Numbered from the stretch's first letter, positions 21,257 to 33,118 are shown. The stretch is DNA of 64,000 nt from Pegoplata infirma (GCA_963921195.1 OY992537.1:245526414-245590413); one strand, 5' to 3'. Numbers and translations: made by a program. Notes: generated from the sequence alone by a model not told the origin.

Positions 21257-22262
21257 TCAGATTAATTTGAGCCTTGACACATAGATAGCCCTCATGAATA
21301 TGATATATGTACCATATATCGTTTTTTTACATTTGGTGTATTTAACGAATTATGGCGGGTCAAAGATTGACTTTTTAAGCAAAAGTAAGAAAAATACATC
21401 ACGTTTAAAGAGCTGTAACTTCTTAACCAATGACCCGATTTTCACAAATTTAGGCTCATGTGAAAGCTGGGGTTCTTCTTTTAGAAAATATTTTTAAAAT
21501 AACACAGTTTTTTTTTACAGAAATGATGCAAAAATGCAAAAACATTTTTTCTTTTCGAATATTTAAAAAAACACATCTTCGATTTTTTTTAAAAAAATTC
21601 TGGTGAAAAATAACAATGTTTTGTATAACATATTCAAAATTCAGAGTGGGATCTCCATGGGATCAAAAACTATTCTGTTTTAAGTACGAGGTTCTCATAT
21701 TTTTCCCTTAGAAAATTTAAATTTCTAATGTTTTGAATGTTTTTCAAAATTTTAATAGTATAATTTTCTTTGAAAATTTAAATTTTTATATTGAAGAAAC
21801 ATAAAATTTTAATTTTCTAAGGTAAAATTTAAGAACTTCGTACTAAAACCAGAATACTTTTTGATCCCATTGGGATCCCACTCTGAATTTTGGATATGTT
21901 GTACAAAACAGTATTGTTTATCACCAAACTTTTTGTTAAAAAAATTGAAGATGTGTTTTTTTTAAATATTCGCAAACAAAAAATGTTTTTGAATTTTTGC
22001 AACACTTCTGAAAAAAAACCGTACGCTTTTGAAAATATTTCCTAAAAGAAGAAGAATTAAGCTTTCATATGAGCCGTTACTTGTGATAATCGGATTACTA
22101 GTTATAAAGTTAGAGCACGTTAAACGTCATGTATTTTTCTTACTTTTGCTAAAAAAGTCGAACTTTGACCCGCGATAATTTGAAAACTACAGCAAATTTT
22201 GAAAATCCAAAAATGCAGCATATCTCATATAAACATGGATATCTATGAGCCAAATTCTCAGT
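21257..22262. repeat. Foldback element of about 1 kb
   Basis: The arms run inward from ATTTGAGCC...ATAGATA (21262-21290) and, inverted, TATCTATGAGCCAAAT (22239-22256). Shared blocks include GGGTCAAAG (21357)/CTTTGACCCG, CTTACTTTTGCT, TTCTTTTAGAAAATATTT, AACATATTCAAAATTCAGAG and GGGATCCCACTCTGAATTTT. The arms are around 450-480 bp, clearly diverged, and meet near 21750. Immediately right of it, CAGTGGCGTCC (22262) resembles a hAT-like terminus, but no partner was found. Confidence 0.78.
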
Positions 22263-22950
22263 GGCGTCCAAAGGCATGTTTCCGAACAGTGGGGCGAAAA
22301 TTTTTGGAATTACCCTACTATTATTATTATTCATTCTTTATTTATTATGAAAATAAAATTAAAAAAAAAAAATGATTTAAATTGTGTTGCATAACGGATA
22401 CATGGCAAATATGGCAAATCAGTTAAATGCCAACAGAATAAATAACTAATTTGTTATTTGTCATAATCATCATCATCATCATCGGCATCATCATCGACAT
22501 CGCCATACTCATTATAGAAAAACACTCGAGAGGATGTTTAAATGAATTAAAATATTTTCCATATACAAAAAAATAAAAATAATAAAATAACGTTTATTAT
22601 TTTATAGTTGTGACAATAAAATTACAATTTTTACAACAACAACAACCATAAACAAACACAAATAAAACAATAAACAAAAATTAAATCATGCTTAGAATAC
22701 TACATTCATTCATATCATTCATTAATTACCAAATAGGAACTCATTTTCAAGGTCATTAGAATTTCTATTGTCGTTGAACAATAATTTTCATTTAGTTTTT
22801 TTTTTTTTTCAAAAAGGGAGTTGTAAGCAGGGTTTAAAAGCTTGGACATATCTTTTTTTTGTTGTCTGATGGCTATTCCAAAAATATACCAAGCCATTTT
22901 TTTATAACATTATGCTAAATGAAAATAGCAAACTATTTTAGCAGCTTAAG
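22263..22950. other. Spacer with ATC microsatellite
   Basis: The (ATC)n tract is at about 22466-22496. Otherwise this is AT-rich spacer with CAACAACAA words and no gene. Confidence 0.55.
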
Positions 22951-24769
22951 TGTTCGTTTGGACAACAAAAGGCTTTTTTTATTTTATGTATATCCAAAAA
23001 AAGCAAAACAAAGTCTATTTTTTTTTAAGTCTAAATATATTTAGCTTGTGTGTTTATTCTGCTTTGGACGCTGCGCGCTGCTTTTGGATTCTGCTTTTGG
23101 ATTCTGCTTTTGGATTCTGCTTTTGGACGCTATTTTTGGATTCTGCTTTTGGACGATATTTTTGGATGCTGCTGTTAGACAAATATTTAGATTATTTTAT
23201 ATAAAATGGAATGAAGAATAAATAACTCAGCATTGAAAATCTCATTTAATAATGTTGTGTGTTTTTAAGTGTAAATGAATTTGTTAATACAAATGTAATG
23301 AAATTTGTAAATATTATTAGAAGTTACGGTTTGTTTGTATTTAATTTAATACAAAATTAAAGTTAATTAAAATAAGACAATTGATTTTGTAAATTTAAGT
23401 ATGTACATTTTTTTTTTGTGGTAGGGGCGGGGGTGGTTTTACTAAACTGTATAATATTTCGTTAAATACTTTAAACATAACTGTTGTTGAGAAAGAAAAT
23501 TAACAGTTAACATTGAAATATATTTATGATGTACACCAAAACCTCAATATGCGGCCTTTTGTTTTAATTAGAACACCGTAGTTCGTTCAAGTAAAACTGA
23601 AGTTGTGCAAATATTGTATTTACGTTTTTTTTATTTAATTTTTTTATGCGCTAACGAAAAATCGAAACAAATAAAATCAATCTATAATTGTGGTTTAAAG
23701 TGAATCTATAACTTTTTGCTATCAAAAAAATTTTATGTAACCAAATTTCTATAGATAAAATTTCTAAGAATCTCAGATTTTTTTTTATTAAAAATATGCC
23801 CCAGATTCTTAGACACTTTAACTACAGAAAATGTCTCAGATTCTAAGGTATTTTTTTTTTCATTAGAGAAAGTATCATCAATTGATAAAATTATTAAATT
23901 TAAAATCAATTGATAAATAGCAGACAAGGAAAAACTATAAAAATTAAAATTCATTATTGATTAAATTCAATTTTGAATTTTTCAAAAAATTTAAGAAAGA
24001 ATTTTATATAAAATTCTAAAAACAAGTAAATATTTTTAAAATGTTTTAAAATTAATTTTTGAAAAAATAAAATTCTATTTTTTTGAGAATTTTATTTTTG
24101 GAAATAATAAAATTCAAATGTTTTTGAGAAATTTATTGAAACAAAAATTTTATTTCAAATACCTTATGAATTTTAAATAAAATTTGAATTTTTCCCTTGT
24201 CTGATAAAAAGTAAAAGTGAGGAACGAACTTTGTTAAATATTTTTGTTACATACTAATGTTTATCAAAGATTATTCAGCGTGTTTTTACCATTAAATTCA
24301 AAGTGAAACCAATAAGAAATTCACGGTTTTGTTCACAACTTTTGAACAACTGAAATTGCTGCTTAATGTTACTGCTGCCTAAAACTATTGCGTTTTAAAT
24401 TAGTTTTGGATTTACCGCTAGCCTAAGAATTCTCAAAATTTCCATGTTGCACTTGTTTTTTTTAGATTTTTATTTATTAATAGGGTTTTTTATTTTTTTT
24501 TTTAATAAATGATTTAAATGTGGGATAAAATTTTTCTTTTTTCAATTTAAACCATAAAAGAGAAATATGACCCTAAAAAGTTGTGACTCAGTTATCGCAA
24601 CTGCGCAAATTTCCATTAGTTGCGTTAAGCGATGTTGTACTATATATATAAATATAGTTGTTTTTTTTACTCCTACAATTAGCATAGGGCCGTAAAATGC
24701 AATACCAACTTCAAAATTATAAATATATATGACAAACCTCACGAGCATCCAAGCTGTCTTTCAATAGTT

Positions 24770-24840
24770 GGATTGTTTTCTACAGACTGACAGACGGACA
24801 TTGCGAGATCGACTTGAAATCCATCGAGGATCATGTATAT
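24770..24840 (-). mobile_element. DINE-like core fragment in the palindrome arm
   Basis: GACAGACGGACATTGCGAGA, TCGACTTGAAATCCATCGAG and GATCATGTATAT match the reverse complement of the DINE-like core (GATC, then GTCCGTCTGTC). Its mirror image lies at 25854-25925. The element's start is cut off by foldback A. Confidence 0.6.
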
Positions 24841-25853
24841 GGGGCATTCCATGTCAAATCGGACACTTTGAATAGTTTTTTTTAGATTTTCCAAGTTCTT
24901 GACAGTTTTTAGTACCCTTTGAAAACTCCTTCGTGTAATTTTTCAGATTTTTTTTGATGACCGTTCAAAAGATATCGAATTTTTAAAAATTGGTAGTTTG
25001 TTTCTTTATTCAGACTTATTTTACTCATAACTTCTTTAATAATGGTCCAAATTGCAATTTTTTTTTTTAAAAAAATTTTTGTTTTTTTACGTACTTTTTA
25101 AAAAAATCCAGAAATATTCTTAAAGATAGAGGGTAGGTGTGTTCAGATAAAATGTTTGGACTAAAAAAATTTTGTGGTTCTTAAAGCAGTTAGAGCGGTT
25201 GGAGCAAATTTTAAAAAAATGTGATTTTGTGTTTGAGCCCCCTTAGGAATTGGAGATAGGGCATTAGTTTGTTCCAAAGAAATGTTAAGTCATAAAAATT
25301 AATGGGAGTCGGTCTTAGAAATGACCCCTCTGTGACGCACCATTGGAGCAGTAGAAATGATTTTAAGATTGGAAAATTATAATACATTTTTTCAAAAAAT
25401 TTTTAAAAATAGTAATAATCGTTATCCCACGATCCAATTGGGCAAACAATTTGTAGAATCGATAGAAGTTTTACACAAAAATATTTCAAAAAAATCAAAG
25501 AGTACATACATACATTTTCAAAAATGAGATTTAAATTTAAAAACTTAAAAATCGCATACTAGAACACTTTTAAGAATATTTCTGGATTTTTTTTTAAAAA
25601 GTACGTAAAAAAACAAAAATTTTGAAAAAAAAATTGCAATTATTACTATTATTAAAGAAGTTATGAGTAAAATAAGTCTGAGTAAAGAAACAAACTACCA
25701 ATTTTTAAAAATTCGATATCTTTTGAACGGGTCATCAAAAAAAAAACCGAAAATTTACACGAAGGAGTTTTCAAAGGGTACTAAAAACTGTCAAGAACTT
25801 GGAAAATCTAAAAAAAAACTATTCAAAGTGTCCGATTTGACATGGAATGCCCC
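24841..25853. mobile_element. Foldback element A, GGGGCATTCCATGTC ends
   Basis: The TIRs of about 285 bp start GGGGCATTCCATGTCAAATC and end in the complement at 25853. The arms share CGGACACTTTGAATAG, CTTGACAGTTTTTAGTACCC and ACTCATAACTTCTTTAAT. It sits between mirrored DINE-like pieces (…CGAGGATCATGTATAT and ATATATATTCATGATCCTCG), so it forms the centre of the large palindrome. The 98-codon frame at 25663 is arm sequence and has no domain. Confidence 0.85.
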
Positions 25854-26055
25854 ATATATATTCATGATCCTCGATGGATTTCAAGTCGATCTCGCAATGT
25901 CCGTCTGTCAGTATGTAGAAAACAATCCAACTATTGAAAGACAGCTTGGATGCTCGTGAGGTTTGTCATATATATTTATAATTTTGAAGTTGGTATTGCA
26001 TTTTACGGCCCTATGCTCATTGTAGGAGTAAAAAAAAAGAACTATATTTATATAT

Positions 26056-27684
26056 GGGGCATTCCAAGCCAAATCACTCACTTTTAGACCCGACCCCTTT
26101 CGATTTATTTTATTTTTGGATATGTTTTAGTACTTATTAAATGCAACTTGGACACCAATTTTCAGCCTTTTATTTCAAGATGGTGTTGAGTAATCAATTT
26201 TTCAAAATGGCGATTTTCTCAAAAAAATTAAGAAATTGAAATTTTCAATTAATTTTGACCATTAAAAAATATAGATATTTTAAAAAAAGTTGGACAACGT
26301 TTTGTTGGTATTTAAATGTAGTTTTAGAAAAAAAATATGAAAAAATTATTCGAAGTAATTATCACTTATTTTTTGACGTTTAAAAATTAAAATCGACTTT
26401 TTGAAAAAGTCCGAAACCTTCGATTTTTTTGTAAAAAACTATAAAAATTGTACTCTAAATTACGCAACTTTTAAGCCATAATTCGAGATGTGATCACAAT
26501 TCTTTCTATTTTTTTTAAATTTTAAAAATTGCACCTTTTATTTTTTGGCTCTGATTTATTTTATATGGTGCTCCAAAAAAAATAAATTGGTAGATATTGA
26601 CCCTAACTTACCCTAGATATATTCATTTCGAGGTAGAAATACGTCTCACAAAAATTTAGAGCGATCGGAAATGGGTAAGGCGTTCCTCATGGGCCTTGAA
26701 GTTTAGAAAACGGATTACAACTGAAACATGAAACGGATTACACTGAAACATGAATAATGAAAAAATGTTATTACAGTAGAAAATTTCAATAAATTTAAAA
26801 AAAGGGACTCGTATTCTTTAATCAAGCGGTATGACACACGCTAGATGCCTGGGGAAGTTGTAATAACTTGGCTGATTTTCAACCGATTTAAGTTTTTAGT
26901 ATCTTATTAGAAAGGCATTTTACTCTACATCACAATTCCGTAATTGCTTGAAATAAAACTTAACTTAAGATACCAAAAATATTGCGAAAACAGAAAAAAA
27001 TTCATATTTTTCCTTGTAATCCGTTTTTTTAAAATTCAAGGACCATGCTAAACGCCTTACCCATTTCCGATCGTTCTAAATTTTTGTGAGACGTATTTTT
27101 ACCTCGAAATGAATATATCTAGGGTAAGTTAGGGTCAATATCTATCTACCAATTAATTTTTTTTGGAGCACCATATAAAATAAATCAGAGCCAAAAAATA
27201 AAAGGTGCAATTTTTAAAATTAAAAAAAAAATGGAAAGAATTGTGATCACATCTCGAATTATGGCTTAAAAGTCGCGTAATTTAGAGTACAATTTTTATA
27301 ATTTTTTACAAAAAAATCGAAGGTTTCGGACTTTTTCAAAAAGTCGATTTTAATTTTTAAACGTCAAAAAATAAGTGATAATTACTTCGAATAATTTTTT
27401 CATATTTTTTTTCTAAAACTACATTTAAATACCAACAAAACGTTGTCCAACTTTTTTTAAAATATCTATATTTTTCAATGGTCAAAATTAATTTAAAATT
27501 TCAATTTTTTAATTATTTTGAGAAAATCGCCATTTTGAAAAATTGATTACTCAACACCATCTTGAAATAAAAGGCTGAAAATTGGTGTCCAAGTTGCATT
27601 TAATAAGTACTAAAACATATCCAAAAATAAAATAAATCGTAAGGGGTCGGGTCTAAAAGTGAGTGATTTGGCTTGGAATGCCCC
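26056..27684. mobile_element. Foldback element B, GGGGCATTCCAAGCC ends
   Basis: The TIRs are GGGGCATTCCAAGCCAAATC and its complement, ending 27684, with arms of about 665 bp: CACTCACTTTTAGACCCGAC, GCACCATATAAAATAAATC and CCGATC...GGGTAAGGCGTT. ATATAT flanks it on both sides (26050-26055 and 27685-27690). The left palindrome arm has an uninterrupted TGTTGTACTATATATATAAA at the equivalent place, an empty site. Terminal bases GGGGCATTCCA are shared with element A, so they probably use the same transposition machinery. It is non-coding. Confidence 0.88.
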
Positions 27685-29130
27685 ATATATAGTACAACAT
27701 CGCTTAACGCAACTAATGGAAATTTGCGCAGTTGCGATAACTGAGTCACAACTTTTTAGGGTCATATTTCTCTTTTATGGTTTAAATTGAAAAAAGAAAA
27801 ATTTTATCCCACATTTAAATCATTTATTAAAAAAAAAAAATAAAAACCCCTATTAATAAATAAAAATCTAAAAAAAACAAGTGCAACATGGAAATTTTGA
27901 GAATTCTTAGGCTAGCGGTAAATCCAAAACTAATTTAAAACGCAATAGTTTTAGGCAGCAGTAACATTAAGCAGCAATTTCAGTTGTTCAAAAGTTGTGA
28001 ACAAAACCGTGAATTTCTTATTGGTTTCACTTTGAATTTAATGGTAAAAACACGCTGAATAATCTTTGATAAACATTAGTATGTAACAAAAATATTTAAC
28101 AAAGTTCGTTCCTCACTTTTACTTTTTATCAGACAAGGGAAAAATTCAAATTTTATTTAAAATTCATAAGGTATTTGAAATAAAATTTTTGTTTCAATAA
28201 ATTTCTCAAAAACATTTGAATTTTATTATTTCCAAAAATAAAATTCTCAAAAAAATAGAATTTTATTTTTTCAAAAATTAATTTTAAAACATTTTAAAAA
28301 TATTTACTTGTTTTTAGAATTTTATATAAAATTCTTTCTTAAATTTTTTGAAAAATTCAAAATTGAATTTAATCAATAATGAATTTTAATTTTTATAGTT
28401 TTTCCTTGTCTGCTATTTATCAATTGATTTTAAATTTAATAATTTTATCAATTGATGATACTTTCTCTAATGAAAAAAAAAATACCTTAGAATCTGAGAC
28501 ATTTTCTGTAGTTAAAGTGTCTAAGAATCTGGGGCATATTTTTAATAAAAAAAAATCTGAGATTCTTAGAAATTTTATCTATAGAAATTTGGTTACATAA
28601 AATTTTTTTGATAGCAAAAAGTTATAGATTCACTTTAAACCACAATTATAGATTGATTTTATTTGTTTCGATTTTTCGTTAGCGCATAAAAAAATTAAAT
28701 AAAAAAAACGTAAATACAATATTTGCACAACTTCAGTTTTACTTGAACGAACTACGGTGTTCTAATTAAAACAAAAGGCCGCATATTGAGGTTTTGGTGT
28801 ACATCATAAATATATTTCAATGTTAACTGTTAATTTTCTTTCTCAACAACAGTTATGTTTAAAGTATTTAACGAAATATTATACAGTTTAGTAAAACCAC
28901 CCCCGCCCCTACCACAAAAAAAAAATGTACATACTTAAATTTACAAAATCAATTGTCTTATTTTAATTAACTTTAATTTTGTATTAAATTAAATACAAAC
29001 AAACCGTAACTTCTAATAATATTTACAAATTTCATTACATTTGTATTAACAAATTCATTTACACTTAAAAACACACAACATTATTAAATGAGATTTTCAA
29101 TGCTGAGTTATTTATTCTTCATTCCATTTT

Positions 29131-29568
29131 AAGCTAAGTAAGTTGTTCACCGGTGAAAAAAAATGTTTCGAAACATCAATTAATTTGTAGCGAAAATTTG
29201 ACAGTCATATGTTTGGTTATGTTTTGCGCGTCAGAATACATAAAATAACTTTAAATAATATTTTTTGGTAAGTTATGTGATATTATTAATGTTTACAGTC
29301 CCAAACACTTATAATTACTTCATTTTACATCTGAATGTTAAATTTCACCGCTTTTTAAATGGTCTGTACAATTTAAAAAAATGTTGCTTATAGTGTTGAT
29401 GCGTATTGATGCAACATATACCGGGTTATTTTGCCGGTTTTTCACCAGTGAACAGAATACCTCTTCAGCGAAATTTTTACGCTTTTGTAAAGCCAGTGTG
29501 AAATTTATGTTTTTTTTATATGGAGTTTGACAGATTTTCACGTGAAAACCGAGCAACTTACCCACCTT
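29131..29568. mobile_element. 438-bp TIR element, copy 1
   Basis: AAGCTAAGTAAGTTGTTCAC at the left is inverted as GAGCAACTTACCCACCTT at the right. The left arm of the giant palindrome lacks it (CATTCCATTTTATATAAAAT, with this element placed between CATTTTA and TATAAAAT here), giving a TA or TTTA target duplication. An almost identical copy is at 42856-43294. A minus frame of 75 codons is conserved between copies with one amino-acid change, but that is expected of two recent copies and is not evidence of a gene. Confidence 0.85.
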
Positions 29569-29787
29569 TATATAAAATAATCTAAATATTTGTCTAACAG
29601 CAGCATCCAAAAATATCGTCCAAAAGCAGAATCCAAAAATAGCGTCCAAAAGCAGAATCCAAAAGCAGAATCCAAAGCAGAATAAACACACAAGCTAAAT
29701 ATATTTAGACATAAAAAAAAATAGATTTTGTTTTGCTTTTTTTGGATATACATAAAATAAAAAAAGCCTTTCGTTGTCCAAACATTC

Positions 29788-30263
29788 ATCAGAGCTACTA
29801 TTGGACAAGATAATGTGTACAGCCGGCTGCTGTTAGAAAGCTTGTTGTTGAATATTAAAGTGTGATGACTATTTTTAGATATCATTAATAAAAATTATGA
29901 AATATTCGTCTGTTTTTGGATAATATTAGCAGCTTTTTTAAACCCTGGTTGTAAGTGTTTTCATTAATTTTTCCTCCCATTTCAGATAGACTGTGAGTGT
30001 GTTCGTTTGCCTTTTTTTTGTGTGTGTGTGTTATTTGTATGCATGTAGTTGAATCTATTGTTAGAATTCTGCTATAAAGGATGTCATAAATTGCCAAAAA
30101 TAATTGCATTCAAATTCATACCACTCGTCGTAACAGTCAATATCAATAAAAAAAAAAAACAAATAAAAGAGCAAGTATGAGGGCGAGATGTTGGAGGCAT
30201 AATTTGTCGCATGGTCACATTTAGTTTAGCTATTTTTAATGCATATCCATACACAGTCATACA
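29788..30263. other. Spacer
   Basis: AT-rich DNA with a GT run at about 30020-30031. No gene seen. Confidence 0.5.
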
Positions 30264-30399
30264 ATTTTTTATTACACCCTTCATTTAGTGGTAGAGGGTA
30301 TATATAAGTTTTGTCATTCGGTTTGTAACACATCGAGATCTTTCGTGATCTTTGATAGATTTTAAGTCGATCCGCCTTGCCTGTTGAAATCCTATTTTA

Positions 30400-31215
30400 C
30401 GTGAAATTATGCAAAAAAATTTCATATTATGAAACATTTTTCGTATAGATTTCAGATTCTTAAAAATTTTTGTATTGAAAAATTTTTAGACTATGAGACA
30501 TTTTTCGAATAGAACAATTTTTTGACTTTGGCACAAAATTCTCAGATTCTGAGACATTTTGTGTATATAAAAATTCTCAGAATAAGACACATTTTTCGTA
30601 TAGTAATATTTTAGATTCTGAGACATTTATCGTATAGAAAAATTCTCAGATTCTGAGACATTTATCGTATAGAAGAATTCTCAGACACAAAAATTTCGAG
30701 AAGAACAATTTTAGTATAAAAAAATTCTCAGATTCTGAGACATTTTTCGTATAGAAAAATGTTAAGACTTTTGCACAACATTTTCACATTCTGAGACATT
30801 TTTCGTATAGGAAAATTTTTAGATTCTGAGATATTTTTCATAAAGAAAAATTCTCAGACTCATTTTTGTATATGACAATTTTCAAATCCTGAAACGGCTT
30901 TTAGACATTTTTCATATAGAAAAATTCTCACATTTTTTATATAGAAAACTTTTCAGGTTCAGAGACACTTGCTATGTAGGAAAATTCTTAGTCTCTGAGA
31001 CATTTTTGTATATAGGAAAATTTTTAAATTCTGAAACATTTTTTGTATAGAAAAACTCTCAGATTCCGAGAAACTTTTCGTATAGAAAATTTCACAGGTT
31101 CTTAGACATTTTTCTTGTAGAAAAATTCTTAGATTCTGAGACATTTTTCGTATAGAAAAAATTCTCAGATTCTAAGACATTTTTTGTATAGAAAAATTCT
31201 CAGAATTTTTTTTGT
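30400..31215. repeat. 35-bp degenerate minisatellite
   Basis: About 20 units of the form AGATTCTGAGACATTTTTCG plus TATAGAAAAATTCTC, with many point changes and some shortened units. The unit contains the near-palindrome CTCAGATTCTGAG. Array position inside a DINE-like element fits the known habit of such elements to carry internal tandem repeats. The 61-codon frame at 30959 is the repeat read in frame. Confidence 0.85.
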
Positions 31216-31260
31216 TCGTGTACACTAAATCCCAATGTAATATCAGTTTTTTTTAAATTT

Positions 31261-31635
31261 AGCGTATGTATTAGCGATATTCGCGATTATTATATTATTT
31301 AGACAATTGTTGAATTTTAATCATTTAAATTCTCTTGAATATATGTACAAACAAAAAAAATGTATTCGAAAAAATATTTTTCGCGAACTTTTTTTCTAAT
31401 TTTTTTTTATTTTGTTATTAATTTATGAAAATGAGTAGAATACGATGCATTTCAGACACAAAATTCTTTGAAAAAAAAAAATTTCGCGGATTTTTGAAAA
31501 AAAAAAATTTTTTCGCGAAAAAACAATGCATTTTCTAAGTTTATATTTAAAACTATCCTAAAAACATAAAAATTTAATTTTTGTAGTACCTAGGCTTTAC
31601 AATTAAATCGCGAATATTGCGAATACGAGCGCTAA
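31261..31635. repeat. Small foldback with GCGATATTCGCGATT arms
   Basis: TTAGCGATATTCGCGATTAT (31271) and, inverted, AAATCGCGAATATTGCGAAT (31605) bracket AT-rich DNA containing TTTTTCGCGAA words. The arms are about 30 bp. Class unknown. Confidence 0.55.
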
Positions 31636-31702
31636 CTTCAAAAAAACGTCAATTTTGTCGATTTGTACAGTGTATTACAACCAGTTGATATTTTGAAAAG
31701 AA

Positions 31703-32236
31703 ACAAGTGAGAGTGTTAAATTCGTGCTGTGCCGAATCTTTTATACCCTACAAAATGTAAAAAAAATTTAAAAAAAATGTCAACGTCGTTTGTTTTGGGG
31801 GGGGGGGGGGTGGGGCGGTGATGCGGGTCAGTGGGGGACGTTGAGTGTACCTTCCCATCCCGAAAAATATACCAAATGTTTCATTTATTTAACAAAAATA
31901 CAAAAAACATGTAAAAAAAGTGTATTTTTTTCAGAGGTTGGTTCAGTTCTTCACGGGGGAACTTTTTTCCCCTGGACTGATTTCGCCCATTTACGAACTG
32001 AACTTGCCTAGGACCATAAGACATATGTACTCACGCTAAATTGCAGGAGGCTAGCTCTTTTATTTTGGACTGCATCGTGCCATCTACAGACAGACGGACA
32101 TTCACAGAATGTCTTAGAATTGATCATGTACCAATAATATATATACTTTATGGGGTCCTCGACCGATATTTCGATGTGTTACAAACGGAAAGACAAAGTG
32201 AGTATACCCCCATACTGTGGTTGGAGGGTATACAAA
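31703..32236 (-). mobile_element. DINE-like element, subfamily 1, minus strand
   Basis: It reads AACAAGTGAGAGTGTTAAAT, hairpin ATTCGTGCTGTGCCGAAT, TATACCCTACAAAATG at the left and ATATATACTTTATGGGGTCC, CGATATTTCGATGTGTTACA, GGTTGGAGGGTATAC at the right. It is the reverse complement of the 17998 copy with the segment between the GGGCGTGG block and the 3' end shortened. A G run (31797-31809) is slippage-expanded. The two frames inside (73 and 95 codons) are not genes. Confidence 0.83.
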
Positions 32237-32399
32237 TTTTATTTTTAAACTCCTGGTTCCGAGAAGATTTTTCTACTGAAAAATTTTCTGAATCGGTTAA
32301 ACTTGACGTATATAAATGTACGATTTGAAGGATTTCAATGAGAATATTTGAAAAAAAAAAGAAAAATTGACTTCAAGAATGGCAGATAGAGGTTTAATG

Positions 32400-32741
32400 T
32401 GTTCTCACAAATTTGATTAGTTTGTTATTTATAGTCAATCAAATAATGATTGATTTATCAAATGAATTGTAAGCTTATGAAAAAATTATTCAAAAATTCA
32501 TCTTATTTGCTTTCCAATATGTTGCCAACAATAAAAAAAGTAAAACACGATTATTTTGTATATTTTTGAATTTATCTACTCAAATAAATTAAAGCGAAAA
32601 TCAATCTTGTATGTTGAAAATTTGTAATTCGACAGTTAAAGAAAATAACAAAAAAATTAATTAAAACATTGATTGACTCATTTAAATTTTGTTGATCAAT
32701 AGATTTAATTGAAAATTTTTAGCTAATAATTTTTTGTGTGC
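32400..32741 (-). mobile_element. Truncated MITE, CACACAAAAAATTATTGG family
   Basis: TAGTCAATCAAATAATGATT, GCTTTCCAATATGTTGCCAA and TTGATCAATAGATTTAATTG to AATAATTTTTTGTGTG follow the family in minus orientation. The left (AATTGAAA side) quarter is missing. Confidence 0.7.
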
Positions 32742-33068
32742 ATCAAAAATCAGGAAAATTTGGACAAATGTTGAAAAATTCTGGAAAAATTGAGAAAAAC
32801 TCAAAAAAAAAAAAAAAATATAAAAACATAAAAAAAATTTAAAAAGGTTAAAAAAAAAATAAAAATCAAAAAAATTTCAAAAAGAAAAAGTAAAAAAAAA
32901 AATGCAAAAATTCACGAAATATAAGAAAACACAAGAAAAACTCAGGAAAATAAAAGATTTCTGATAGGTTAAAAAAAAAATTGTCTTAAAAAATCTGAGA
33001 AAAAAAAAATAAAAAATTAACTCAAGTAATTAAAGAAAAAAACAATCTGGAAAAATGTTCATAATTTC
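32742..33068. repeat. A-rich low-complexity tract
   Basis: Runs of AAAAAATTTAAAAA type with AAAACTCAGGAAAA words, probably the expanded interior of a DINE-like element. No gene. Confidence 0.5.
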
Positions 33069-33118
33069 AAAGGGTATTTTTGATTCGGCATAGCCGAATA
33101 TGTAACTCGTACTTGTTA

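Larger units (their letters stand above)
22951..29787. repeat. Giant composite palindrome, 6.8 kb
   Basis: The left arm 22951-24840 reappears in reverse complement as 25854-26055 plus 27691-29787. Landmarks: TTTGGACAACAAAAGGC (22957)/GCCTTTCGTTGTCCAAA; the CTTTTGGATTCTG short tandem (about 23080-23170)/CAGAATCCAAAAG; the identical 73-codon mirrored frame (23733-23954 and 28379-28600); GCGATGTTGTACTATATA (24629)/its complement at 27690. Two further foldbacks lie inside: one (24841-25853) at the symmetry centre, one (26056-27684) in the right arm only, and a 438-bp insertion (29131-29568) also only in the right arm. Arm identity looks high by eye. No coding gene. Confidence 0.92.
30264..33118 (+). 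mobile_element. DINE-like element with internal minisatellite and later insertions
   Basis: The 5' end (TATTACACCCTTCATTTAGTGG, closing GAGGGTATATATAAG, 30269-30310, then AACACATCGAGAT) and the 3' end at 33069-33118 (AAGGGTATTTTTGATTCGGC, hairpin, ATATGTAACTCGTACTTGTT) are in the same orientation. Between them lie a 35-bp tandem array (30400-31215), a small foldback (31261-31635), a minus-strand DINE-like copy (31703-32236) and a truncated MITE (32400-32741). Pairing these two ends as one element is inference: they share the CCCTTC/AAGGGTA type of subterminal repeat. Confidence 0.55.

Noticed and set aside
23733..23954. 73-codon frame as a duplicated gene
   Set aside because: Its identical partner at 28379-28600 is explained by the giant palindrome. 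The translation is low-complexity and has no domain.
30400..31215. Protein repeats in frame (30959-31144)
   Set aside because: The apparent protein repeat is the 35-bp minisatellite translated; unit length and indels break the frame quickly.
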